NCBI GenBank assembly: GCA_050945315.1 | Contig: JBMNSS010000026.1 | Coordinates: forward strand, 1 to 22,710 | Reading direction: 5' to 3' | Length of the DNA: 22,710 nucleotides | Source of the DNA: DTU080 sp050945315 | GTDB taxonomy: Bacteria > Bacillota > Limnochordia > DTU080 | Shown here: one piece after another, positions 1 through 6,559 of the stretch | Layout: each line of letters begins with the position of its first letter | How positions within the stretch are numbered: position 1 is the first letter of the stretch | Notes under the pieces: generated by a model | The model's input: the letters and a program-made list of their open reading frames with translations, nothing else | Told to the model about the DNA's origin: nothing | The model's database searches: none | Program-made: the position numbers and the translations under genes

Positions 1-114
1 GCAGAGAAGAGTATATGACTGGATTTGGACGCGTTGTGCGCAACTACTTGGAGCCACTCGCCTCTCGAGGTAAAGGCGGCTGAGGGTGATGCGCAAAGGG
101 CGGTGCAATTGGCG
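1..114. other. window-edge stretch, no gene assigned
   Basis: Two plus-strand frames stay open from the edge: one stops at 81-83 and another about ten bases earlier. Neither tail (the first ends in LASRGKGG) has recognisable family features. This may be the 3' end of a gene convergent with the minus-strand operon, but I cannot choose a frame. I see no hairpin with a T-run to end that operon here. Confidence 0.3.
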
Positions 115-549
115 CTATGATTCATCGTCCTTCATTGGATAGGCAGTCATCCGGCATCGCGGCACGGTGGGATCCATGATGTCATACTCGCAATGGAAAC
201 CGGCCTTGCGCAGCAACGGGACCACCCATCCCGGACAATGCTCGCAGTAGCGCTCAAAGGGTTGGGCATCATTGTCCAAGACCTTGCTGAGACTGGGGCA
301 ACGATGCATGACCAACTCAAAACGATCAGGATAGGCCGTATTGGTCATGTCGCAATTCTCTTCGTAGGCTATGTGATCCCAGTATGCTTTCATTCCGGCC
401 GGCCCTTGGTTGCGAAAAAGCTCCAAGCAGTGCATCTCTTGTTGCTCGGATACGAGGCGGTAATAGCTTTCCAGGGCCTTATCGCCTTGGCTGTCCAGGA
501 ACTTGAAGACCTCGTTGTAGAAGCGCACGAAATGATCACTGGGGATCAT
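115..549 (-). CDS. small Cys-containing protein, paralogue A (ATC-hydrolase-like family, tentative)
   Basis: About 144 residues and soluble, with no signal peptide or membrane segment. I chose the ATG at 549 because a GGTGGTG stretch lies about 6 bases upstream; the in-frame ATG at 564 lacks such a site and would add five residues. The N-terminal half looks alpha-helical. The C-terminal half carries a CPSL motif, then YCEHC, then RCRM. Aligned with the protein encoded immediately upstream, it shares W....EEN.D.T, a short beta stretch ending in CP, and later Cys positions, so the two are paralogues. The CP...YCxxC...C layout recalls the L-2-amino-thiazoline-4-carboxylate hydrolase-like family, but that is only a resemblance. 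It is the last gene of the minus-strand glycan operon and overlaps its upstream neighbour by 14 bp, implying translational coupling. Its substrate is unknown. Confidence 0.7.
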   Translation of the reverse strand: MIPSDHFVRFYNEVFKFLDSQGDKALESYYRLVSEQQEMHCLELFRNQGPAGMKAYWDHIAYEENCDMTNTAYPDRFELVMHRCPSLSKVLDNDAQPFERYCEHCPGWVVPLLRKAGFHCEYDIMDPTVPRCRMTAYPMKDDES

Positions 550-1009
550 TGGCTTCACCACCATCCGCGCATGGGCGGCGTAGTATGCGTTGTATGCAGT
601 GACCTTCTTCTATGATCGTGGTGGAGGCTTCAAAAGGCGTACCTTCGCACCAGGCCTCGTTGAGAAAGATCGTTTGATCACAAAAATACCTGGACGGAGT
701 CAAACCCAATCGGCGCACATGGGCTACGGCAGGGCAGGCTTTTACGGTGAGAGTGACGCCCGAATCGTCCGCATCCAGTGTGTAATCGGCGTTTTCGCGC
801 TCGAGGTAGTATCGCCAGTGTTCGATCAGTTCGCTCAGATCACCGCGCCGGAGTTTTTCGTAGATCGAGCGGTACACGTTTTGCGCCGTGGCCGCAAATA
901 CCGCTCGCAGCGCTTCTTGTCCGTGATTGGAACCCAAATACTCCAGCGTGGCATTCATGGTGCCGTGGAAGTCGGGATGCAAAGCGCCCGTGTCACGATA
1001 GCGCAGCAT
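536..1009 (-). CDS. small Cys-containing protein, paralogue B (ATC-hydrolase-like family, tentative)
   Basis: This encodes 157 residues from the ATG at 1009. The reading frame is open further upstream, but the extension lies inside the sialidase gene. A GGGAGG site sits about 12 bases before this ATG, directly after the sialidase stop codon. The protein is cytosolic by appearance, with a helical first half (for example LRAVFAATAQNVYRSIYEKL) followed by W...ERENADYT, a beta stretch and a CPAV motif. It then has FCDQ and HCIQ. Paralogue A keeps a YCEHC pair where this one has YFCDQ, so one of the two Cys positions differs. The family assignment is the same tentative one as for paralogue A. It is third in the operon, 20 bp after the sialidase-like gene and overlapping paralogue A. 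Two diverged copies in a row could form a heterodimer; that is inference. Confidence 0.7.
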   Translation of the reverse strand: MLRYRDTGALHPDFHGTMNATLEYLGSNHGQEALRAVFAATAQNVYRSIYEKLRRGDLSELIEHWRYYLERENADYTLDADDSGVTLTVKACPAVAHVRRLGLTPSRYFCDQTIFLNEAWCEGTPFEASTTIIEEGHCIQRILRRPCADGGEANDPQ

Positions 1010-1029
1010 GGCAATCCGACACCTCCCGT

Positions 1030-2160
1030 CTAGTCGTTGAAGAAACCTCCCAGTCCGATCGGTTGAGGCCGGTCGGGCCGGTCGGTATATAGCCAGGCGA
1101 CGGGGATCCGGGTGATGCGCAGATGCGCCAGCCCGCGGGCGCAATAGCCCAACAGAATGCTGTCATCCACAGGGTGAATGGCGATATAGCAGTACCATCC
1201 TTCGGGATTGCCCTCGAGGGCCTTGGTGTGCTGCCATGTTAGCCCGTCGTCCTTGGATATCGCCACGCTCAGCGGTACACGGCGGTTGCGCAGATGATCC
1301 GGAATACGGTCGTGGTCATTCCAGGCCAGCAACAGATCACCGGTCGGCAGACGCTTGACGGAGGCAGGTGACAAGGGCGAAGCAATGGTCGAAGGCTGCG
1401 GCGGACTCCACGTGTCGCCGCCGTCTTTGGAGAAGGAAAGGTACTGACATCCCTGATCCGTCCGCATGAACATCATGAGACGTCCGTCCATTAACTCAAC
1501 AACTCCCGGTTCCTGGACGGTGATGCGCTTGCCTGTCGCATCGTATCCTTTGTGCATCGAACGACTTCTTCGCCAGTTTTTGCCGTTGTCATCTGACAGA
1601 TAGCACATCACCGTTCCCAAGCGATCCGTATGCGGGGAGTCTTTGCTCGCATGAAGGCAGACCGGGGCCACCAGCCGTCCGTTGCTGAGTTGCACGACGC
1701 GGTCGTTATTGAGCACGTAATAGCCAACTTCGTCGGTGATGCACATTACCGGCGGGCCCCAACTCTCTCCTTCGTCGCTCGAAATACGCATCACCGGTCG
1801 ACAGTCCCGTTCACTGTTTTTTCGCAGATAAAAAAGAGCGATTTTCCCGTTCTGCAAACGCACCAGGCTCACTGACATGACATTCATACCGCCTTCATTT
1901 TCCACAACGAGGCGATCAAGCGCGCTCCACGTTCGGCCCCCGTCGGACGAATAGCGCCCGCACAATTGCGCCGGATCATGATCACTGCCGCGACCGGCGG
2001 TGTAATGCGAGTAGATGAATAGAATGCGTCCGTCTCTGAGTGATACAAAGGCTCCCTCGCTGTTGCGCGGGTTACCGGGACTCGGCGGAAGCTCAAGAGT
2101 TCGGGTGGGAACATTTCTTTCATTGGCCTGCGCGGTGAAAAGCGAACGGAGTAGGCGCAT
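1030..2160 (-). CDS. sialidase/BNR-repeat family protein (exo-sialidase-like six-bladed propeller)
   Basis: This encodes 376 residues with five Asp boxes (S-x-D-x-G-x-x-W): SSDGGRTW at 71-78, SSDEGESW at 127-134, SDDNGKNW at 189-196, SKDGGDTW at 244-251 and SKDDGLTW at 302-309. The spacing and the opening PRNSEG (Arg32) fit the BNR_2 sialidase family, whose members use an Arg triad, a Tyr/Glu pair and an Asp to remove terminal acidic sugars. Arg32, and an Arg in MFMRTDQG near 233, are candidate triad members. No signal peptide is obvious, so it may act in the cytosol on imported oligosaccharides; many such proteins act on sugars other than sialic acid. The ATG at 2160 has an AAGGAGAG site upstream. 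It lies 35 bp downstream of the TIM-barrel protein gene, in the same operon. The fold is certain; the substrate is not. Confidence 0.88.
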   Translation of the reverse strand: MRLLRSLFTAQANERNVPTRTLELPPSPGNPRNSEGAFVSLRDGRILFIYSHYTAGRGSDHDPAQLCGRYSSDGGRTWSALDRLVVENEGGMNVMSVSLVRLQNGKIALFYLRKNSERDCRPVMRISSDEGESWGPPVMCITDEVGYYVLNNDRVVQLSNGRLVAPVCLHASKDSPHTDRLGTVMCYLSDDNGKNWRRSRSMHKGYDATGKRITVQEPGVVELMDGRLMMFMRTDQGCQYLSFSKDGGDTWSPPQPSTIASPLSPASVKRLPTGDLLLAWNDHDRIPDHLRNRRVPLSVAISKDDGLTWQHTKALEGNPEGWYCYIAIHPVDDSILLGYCARGLAHLRITRIPVAWLYTDRPDRPQPIGLGGFFND

Positions 2161-2195
2161 CTTCTGTCACTCTCCTTCAACAGGACGTGTCGCCT

Positions 2196-3488
2196 CTATA
2201 CACCTGATCTTGGGTCCGCCGTCTTTGAGGCGAAAAACGCTCCGGGCCTTGAATGGTTGTCAATGCCATACCGTGCATTCTCTTCCGTGACTGCATAGCG
2301 CTCATCCGCCTCCAAATCCTCTATAAGTCGGGCCAGACCATCGGGGTCGTGAAAAGACGGCAGAAACGGGGCCAGATCGGGCCATCTGACTCCCGTGTCG
2401 CTCTGATACAGAGCAATCCCCTGTGCCCCGTCTTTGGCCGATTGCAGGGCCCGGCGGGCCAATACGAGAGGGTTTACTCCTTTGGGATTGACTTGACCCG
2501 ACCACCCGTCTTGTTGCACGGGCAGGCAGTTGCTGCTGGCAAAGACGGGTATTCCGTGCTTTCCTCCGAGCTCTACGTACGGAACGTCGCTGAAGTCATT
2601 GAACTCGGCCAACCATTGCAGCTCACTTAGGGCCAGTTCGTCGACGAGGCCTTCTTCCACCCAGCCGACAACATCGAGCCCGGCGATCAGGTTTGAGACA
2701 AATCCGTCGTTGGGCACTCTGACTTGCAGGGGCACTCGGCGGTCGAACCACAGCTCATAAGCGTTTAGCTCATCTTTAAGGCGGCGGACAAACTGCGTGA
2801 TCGATGCGGCACGGAAGCGACACCATTCCAAAAAGAGCTCGCCGTCCTCAAGCCCTAAACGTCGGGGATCGACCCCACGCTCTTTCTCAAAGACGTTCAC
2901 ATACGTCGGATGATAGCGGGCTATAGGCGGTTGGCGGCAGAAATCAAGCTGGATACCGTGACAGCCGATGCGAACCGCTTCCATAGTGATATTGAGGCGT
3001 TCCTCCCGATACTGAGGCACGGCATAGCTCAATCGTGACGGATCGAGCCAGCCGTCTTTGCGGATTTCACACCACTGTGGATTCAGCGTCGCAAAGCGTG
3101 AGCGGTGGATGCTTCCGGGCGAATAATGCCGATTCATCGTCAGACGACCGTAGAGAGTTATGCCATGCTCATCTGCATACGATAGGGCTGCCCGGAGTTG
3201 ACACTTCTCGCGAAACATGCGGTTCACCGCACGCTGTTGGACGGTCAGAGGTTCATCGTGGGAGTTGAAACCGCGGACAGTGACATCGGGCGATGAACTG
3301 TGAAATTCAACGACACCGCGTCCGAGCGCCCACACCACATGGCGGATGCCGGCCTTCAGGTGTGCTTCGAGGCATTCGGCGGCATCATTGCCCGTGGGCA
3401 TGGCATAGGGGAAGTGGCCGATCCAGCAACACAGTTCGGCTGTGCCCCATACCGTCCACGGCGCGCCGGGGACGTCTTTTCGCTCCAT
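2196..3488 (-). CDS. TIM-barrel glycoside-hydrolase-like protein (GHL/family-10-like)
   Basis: This encodes 430 residues from the ATG at 3488, which has a textbook GGAGG seven bases upstream. An in-frame ATG 18 bases earlier lacks such a site. Features typical of hypothetical glycosyl hydrolase barrels are an N-terminal strand HVVWALGRG near 50-58, then YGRLTMNRHY near 113-122, and NPQWCEIRKDGW near 136-147. These are followed by GCHGIQLDFCRQPP at 175-188, where Asp182 ends a barrel strand. Later strands include GLDVVGWVEEGLVDELALS and GAQGIALYQSD. This is the pattern of the GHL families related to PF02638 and PF14871, most of which have no assayed activity. There is no signal peptide. It is the first gene of the minus-strand operon, upstream of the sialidase-like gene, which supports a role in glycan processing. 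The substrate and the catalytic acids cannot be named from sequence. Confidence 0.78.
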   Translation of the reverse strand: MERKDVPGAPWTVWGTAELCCWIGHFPYAMPTGNDAAECLEAHLKAGIRHVVWALGRGVVEFHSSSPDVTVRGFNSHDEPLTVQQRAVNRMFREKCQLRAALSYADEHGITLYGRLTMNRHYSPGSIHRSRFATLNPQWCEIRKDGWLDPSRLSYAVPQYREERLNITMEAVRIGCHGIQLDFCRQPPIARYHPTYVNVFEKERGVDPRRLGLEDGELFLEWCRFRAASITQFVRRLKDELNAYELWFDRRVPLQVRVPNDGFVSNLIAGLDVVGWVEEGLVDELALSELQWLAEFNDFSDVPYVELGGKHGIPVFASSNCLPVQQDGWSGQVNPKGVNPLVLARRALQSAKDGAQGIALYQSDTGVRWPDLAPFLPSFHDPDGLARLIEDLEADERYAVTEENARYGIDNHSRPGAFFASKTADPRSGV

Positions 3489-3698
3489 CGGCCAGCCTCC
3501 TGACATGCTTTCATCAGAGGGAACCTATGTCTTAACAGTTCCCGGTTTAGCACAGGTGTCCTTTCTTTGTAACAACTCGGTCACTGTGAGAGGCGAGACG
3601 ATGGATCCGCTTGCATGTTTCCCGAATACAAAGGAATCGTGGGATCACACCTGAAGTGATTATTATTCATAGTTTTTATGGCAGCTGGCTCAGAACGG
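3489..3698. other. divergent intergenic region between glycan operon and rpsF operon
   Basis: This holds the start signals of the leftward operon. On the minus strand a TTGTTA followed 17 bases later by TGCTAA is the only promoter-like pair I found near the gene, and it is weak. A plus-strand reading frame into rpsF stays open through part of this region, but it starts without a ribosome-binding site and its residues before rpsF match nothing I recognise. Confidence 0.35.
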
Positions 3699-3727
3699 TT
3701 GCCCGGATACTCCAATCGTGTTATACT
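3699..3727 (+). promoter_or_regulatory. sigma-A-type promoter of the rpsF operon
   Basis: TTGCCC (3699-3704) and TATACT (3722-3727) are separated by exactly 17 bases. They match the vegetative consensus at four and five of six positions. Initiation would fall near 3734, giving a leader of about 60 bases before rpsF. Confidence 0.72.
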
Positions 3728-3736
3728 CGAGTGCAA

Positions 3737-3777
3737 CCCTGCTCCAGGATGATGCCTGGGGCCGTATGTCCAGAGGG
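3737..3777 (+). promoter_or_regulatory. S6:S18-binding leader motif of the rpsF mRNA
   Basis: CTCCAGG (3742-3748) pairs with CCTGGGG (3755-3761) around a six-base loop, giving 7 bp with one G-U. Immediately 3' of the stem comes CCG (3762-3764). A short outer helix, CCCT (3737-3740) with AGGG (3774-3777), encloses it, and its 3' strand runs into the purine-rich ribosome-binding site. Two helices with a CCG box in the 3' bulge ahead of rpsF is the described architecture of the S6:S18 mRNA motif, where the protein dimer represses its own operon. rpsF and rpsR are both in this operon. The outer helix is short, so its exact pairing is uncertain. Confidence 0.62.
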
Positions 3778-3793
3778 AGGAGGTGTGCCAGCG

Positions 3794-4087
3794 GTGCGTC
3801 CTTACGAATTAGTGACCATATTCAACCCCGGTTTGGAAAGTGAAGAGGCCTATGACGCTCAAATCGGGCGTTTCGTCTCTCTTGTCACTGACCACGGCGG
3901 AGAGATCGTCAATGTGGAGAAATGGGGTAGGCGGAGACTCGCCTACGAGATTAACGGACTAACCGAGGGCTACTATGTGGTGATGCAGTTCAACGCTGAG
4001 CCGGCTGTGGCAAGCGAGTTGGAACGTGTCCTGAAGATCACCGACACAGTGGTCCGGCACCTGTTGATTCGGTTGGAGGATAACTAG
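3794..4087 (+). CDS. rpsF: 30S ribosomal protein bS6
   Basis: This encodes 97 residues, the normal length for bS6, which binds the central domain of 16S rRNA as a dimer with bS18. The opening RPYELVTIFNPGL, the EKWGRRRLAYEI segment and the ending LKITDTVVRHLLIRLE are characteristic of the family. I chose the GTG at 3794 because GGAGG lies 10 bases upstream and the protein then aligns with the usual bS6 N-terminus. A GTG nine bases earlier sits too close to the ribosome-binding site. It is first in the operon, directly behind the promoter and the S6:S18-type leader, and is followed by ssb after 37 bases and then rpsR. Confidence 0.96.
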   Translation: MRPYELVTIFNPGLESEEAYDAQIGRFVSLVTDHGGEIVNVEKWGRRRLAYEINGLTEGYYVVMQFNAEPAVASELERVLKITDTVVRHLLIRLEDN

Positions 4088-4124
4088 GCCCCGGGCGTGA
4101 CTAACACGGGGAGTGTGATATGGT

Positions 4125-4589
4125 ATGCTAAACAGGATAGTCCTTATCGGGCGACTGGTTTCAGATCCGCAGATGCGTTATACCAGCAGCGGCATACCGG
4201 TTGCGAATATGCGAATAGCCGTGGACAGGCCTTATACGAATCAACAGGGGCAACGCGAAACCGACTTTATCGATATCGTCTGCTGGCGCGGGTTGGCAGA
4301 GACTGTGGCCAACAATCTCAGCAAGGGACGGTTGATTGCAGTCGACGGGCGGCTTCAGATCAGGCAATACGAGTGGGAAGGCCAGAGGCGTCAAGCTGCG
4401 GAGGTCTATGCGGACACGGTCCGTTTTCTCGACAGCAAGCGCGATTTCGCCGGTTCGGCACCGCCGCCGCCACAGCCGTCACGTGAATCTGACTATTTCT
4501 CGGGTTCGTCAGATTCTATGGAGTCGCCACAGTTGCCGGATTCGCCGGCGTTTCCGGAGGGTCCGGGAGCGGACGATGTCCCCTTCTGA
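4125..4589 (+). CDS. ssb: single-stranded DNA-binding protein
   Basis: This encodes 154 residues. The N-terminal OB fold (about 1-105) starts MLNRIVLIGRLVSDPQMRYT and contains FIDIVCWRGLAETVANNLSKG and IQVDGR-type strands, here IAVDGRLQIRQYEW. A Pro/Ser-rich linker follows, and the protein ends in the acidic tip DDVPF that recruits replication and repair partners. Length and layout are standard for bacterial SSB, which works as a tetramer. A GGGGAG site lies about 11 bases before the ATG. Its position between rpsF and rpsR is the classic arrangement and ties SSB supply to ribosomal protein expression. Confidence 0.97.
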   Translation: MLNRIVLIGRLVSDPQMRYTSSGIPVANMRIAVDRPYTNQQGQRETDFIDIVCWRGLAETVANNLSKGRLIAVDGRLQIRQYEWEGQRRQAAEVYADTVRFLDSKRDFAGSAPPPPQPSRESDYFSGSSDSMESPQLPDSPAFPEGPGADDVPF

Positions 4590-4635
4590 TGTGATCGTAG
4601 AGGTCCATCCGGCTCTGTCATGAGGAGGGCTCACT

Positions 4636-4863
4636 ATGGCAAGAGAGCGCGGCAGAAGACGCAGGAAGGTCTGCAGCTTCTGTGTGGATAAAATCGAAAA
4701 GATTGATTACAAGGAGGTAGGGCGGTTGCGCCGTTTTCTGACTGAGCGCGGGAAGATCCTTCCGCGTCGTATCTCGGGGAATTGCGCACGCCATCAAAGG
4801 CAGCTGACCCTGGCCATCAAGCGGGCGAGGCAACTGGCTATGCTGCCCTACTCAGCTGATTAG
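4636..4863 (+). CDS. rpsR: 30S ribosomal protein bS18
   Basis: This encodes 75 residues and is highly basic. The core YKEVGRLRRFLTERGKILPRRISG is diagnostic for bS18, partner of bS6 on the 30S platform. It retains CSFC near residues 13-16 and NCARH near 49-53, so it is the cysteine-bearing form that can hold zinc. A GAGGAGG site precedes the ATG. It is third in the operon; the next gene is about 190 bases away behind a hairpin. Confidence 0.97.
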   Translation: MARERGRRRRKVCSFCVDKIEKIDYKEVGRLRRFLTERGKILPRRISGNCARHQRQLTLAIKRARQLAMLPYSAD

Positions 4864-4932
4864 TGAGTGACAGAAGAGCCTTTTTCCATAAAGAGCACTG
4901 TCGCTGCCTAACATGATATGTGTAACGATTTT

Positions 4933-4960
4933 CAAACGGGTTGCAGTAGCGGCCCGTTTG
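4933..4960 (+). terminator. hairpin after rpsR (terminator or attenuator)
   Basis: CAAACGGGTTGC pairs with GCGGCCCGTTTG around the loop AGTA: 12 bp with two G-U pairs, followed only by TCGTCTG. The stem is strong but the T-run is poor, so partial termination or an RNA-processing site that separates the rpsF-ssb-rpsR message from yybS-rplI is more likely than full termination. Confidence 0.5.
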
Positions 4961-4993
4961 TCGTCTGCATGAGCTTCCTTGCGGACGAGGCAG

Positions 4994-5008
4994 GACAAGG
5001 CTCTTGTC
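4994..5008. repeat. small inverted repeat upstream of yybS
   Basis: GACAAG and CTTGTC are separated by three bases, with TTCC and GGAA as possible outer arms. It sits about 45 bases before the YybS start. It could be a leader hairpin or an operator; nothing in the sequence decides between them. Confidence 0.3.
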
Positions 5009-5053
5009 TCGAGGAAATGATGGCGAGATAATAATGTCGCGAGGGGGGGGCGC

Positions 5054-5968
5054 ATGTCCTCTGATCCTGGCGTGCCGATGGGGCGTGAGCGGCTGTTTCT
5101 GGTTTTTGCCACTCTCATCACCGCTGTCTTAGGCACGATATTCTCATCCGTACTTGTCTTAGCACCGGCGCCTTTGGCCGTGCTTTTGTATCGCCACGGG
5201 TTGCGATCCGGCATTACCGCCGCCCTTCTGTCCGGAATAGTCGTGGGCGTATTGATGCAACACCCGATACCCATGATACTGATTCTATTCATGCTGGGTT
5301 TGGGAGTTGCCCTCGGCGAGGCATGGCGTGACGGGCTTTCTTTGCAGCAGACGCTGATTGTGGGTTGGGCGGCTGCATTCTTGGCCTTCGGAGCCTTCTT
5401 TTATGTCTCGCGCCTGGTCTTTGGAGTCGACCTGCTCGATGAGACTCTGAAGCTGTGGATAGAGCAGTTGAACCGTATTGGCACGACGGCCGGTGGGGCC
5501 CTGGCCCTGTCGGAGAGAGAGCTGGCGGCCGTCAGCAGCCATTTGCGAATGGTATGGCCGGGTATGACTGCCATGTCATCCGCTTTTGTCTGTTTCGTCA
5601 ACTACTGGATTGCCGGACGTTGGCTCCAACGCTTAGGAGCGAAAATCCCGTGGTTTCCCCCCTTTGGTCATTGGCGTTTCCCCTGGTATTACACCTGGGG
5701 CTATATTGCCGGAGTAGGCCTGCCTTTGCTTCCGGGAACTCTACGAACCTCGTGGTTGCTGGCTTTGGCCGCCAATCTGGAGATGGTATTCCGTTTTGTC
5801 TTTGCGATTCAGGGTCTTGCCGTAGTCTGGTTTTATCTTTCCAAATGGAACGTCCGTAGATGGGTGGCTGTCACGATCACGGTGCTTTTGACCCTGCTGA
5901 CACCTTTGATGGTCCTCATTGGATTGCTGGACTCGTGGTTTGACCTCAGGCGGATTGACTTGCTGTAG
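5054..5968 (+). CDS. yybS: YybS-family integral membrane protein (DUF2232)
   Basis: This encodes 304 residues with about eight hydrophobic segments, roughly at 14-45, 52-80, 78-92, 100-125, 165-188, 208-230, 235-262 and 270-295. Its position directly before rplI and its size match YybS, a DUF2232 membrane protein of unknown molecular role that has been linked to sporulation and cell-envelope functions in Bacillus relatives. The ATG at 5054 follows a GAGGGGGGGG tract that serves as the ribosome-binding site. In many Firmicutes a cyclic-di-AMP phosphodiesterase gene (yybT/gdpP) separates yybS from rplI; here only 43 bases separate them and that gene is absent. The assignment rests on topology plus neighbourhood. 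Confidence 0.85.
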   Translation: MSSDPGVPMGRERLFLVFATLITAVLGTIFSSVLVLAPAPLAVLLYRHGLRSGITAALLSGIVVGVLMQHPIPMILILFMLGLGVALGEAWRDGLSLQQTLIVGWAAAFLAFGAFFYVSRLVFGVDLLDETLKLWIEQLNRIGTTAGGALALSERELAAVSSHLRMVWPGMTAMSSAFVCFVNYWIAGRWLQRLGAKIPWFPPFGHWRFPWYYTWGYIAGVGLPLLPGTLRTSWLLALAANLEMVFRFVFAIQGLAVVWFYLSKWNVRRWVAVTITVLLTLLTPLMVLIGLLDSWFDLRRIDLL

Positions 5969-6011
5969 AGGATAATGCATGTCGAAGACAATCATCAACG
6001 GAGGGTTGAGC

Positions 6012-6458
6012 ATGCGTGTCATATTGACTCAAGACGTGGAAAAAATCGGCGAAGCCGGTGATGTTGTGAATGTGGCGGACGGCTATGCACGCAACTTCCT
6101 CATACCGCGCGGTATGGCTGTGCAGGCCACCAAGGCCAATATGCGTCGGCTGGAACACGAAAAGGAAATAGCAGGCAAGAAGGCTCTAAAAGAGGAAGAA
6201 GAAGCCAAAGCCTTGGCTGGACGTCTGTCCGGACTGACAGTGACCATCACTGCGAAAACAGGCGAAGGCGGTCGTCTTTTTGGCTCTGTGACATCCCAGG
6301 ATGTCGCTGATGCCGTGCAGCGGGCTATCAACGTGGAGCTCGACAAGCGACGCATTGATCTGGCGGAGCCCATAAAAAACTTGGGTGAGTATACGATTCC
6401 CGTCAAGCTTTACCAAGGGGTTAATGCCGAAGTCGTGGTGAAAGTGACTGCAGAGTAG
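6012..6458 (+). CDS. rplI: 50S ribosomal protein bL9
   Basis: This encodes 148 residues, exactly the common bL9 length. The N-terminal RNA-binding domain MRVILTQDVEKIGEAGDVV and the signature DGYARNFLIPRGMA are present. They are followed by the long connecting helix (about 40-75, rich in Glu, Lys and Ala) and the C-terminal domain with GRLFGSVTSQDVA. The ATG at 6012 has CGGAGGG eight bases upstream. An in-frame ATG 33 bases earlier would add residues not found in bL9, so I reject it. It is co-directional with yybS and followed by two small hairpins before lonC. Confidence 0.96.
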   Translation: MRVILTQDVEKIGEAGDVVNVADGYARNFLIPRGMAVQATKANMRRLEHEKEIAGKKALKEEEEAKALAGRLSGLTVTITAKTGEGGRLFGSVTSQDVADAVQRAINVELDKRRIDLAEPIKNLGEYTIPVKLYQGVNAEVVVKVTAE

Positions 6459-6466
6459 TAACCCCT

Positions 6467-6520
6467 GGGCCAGCCGGGCTGGTCCGTGCGAAATGAAGGG
6501 GGCTACCCTCACAGAAGCCC
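6467..6520 (+). other. two hairpins between rplI and lonC
   Basis: GGGCCAGC pairs with GCTGGTCC around CGG (6467-6485; 8 bp, one G-U). GGGCT (6500-6504) pairs with AGCCC (6516-6520). Neither is followed by a T-run, so they are more likely to adjust message stability or lonC translation than to terminate. lonC has a poor ribosome-binding site just downstream. Confidence 0.4.
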
Positions 6521-6559
6521 GTTTGGGAGGAGGGGGCGGTGCCCGGTGCCGCGTAGTGC

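Noticed and set aside
3611..3793. N-terminal extension of rpsF
   Set aside because: The extension crosses the promoter and leader and adds residues not found in bS6; the GTG at 3794 has a good ribosome-binding site.
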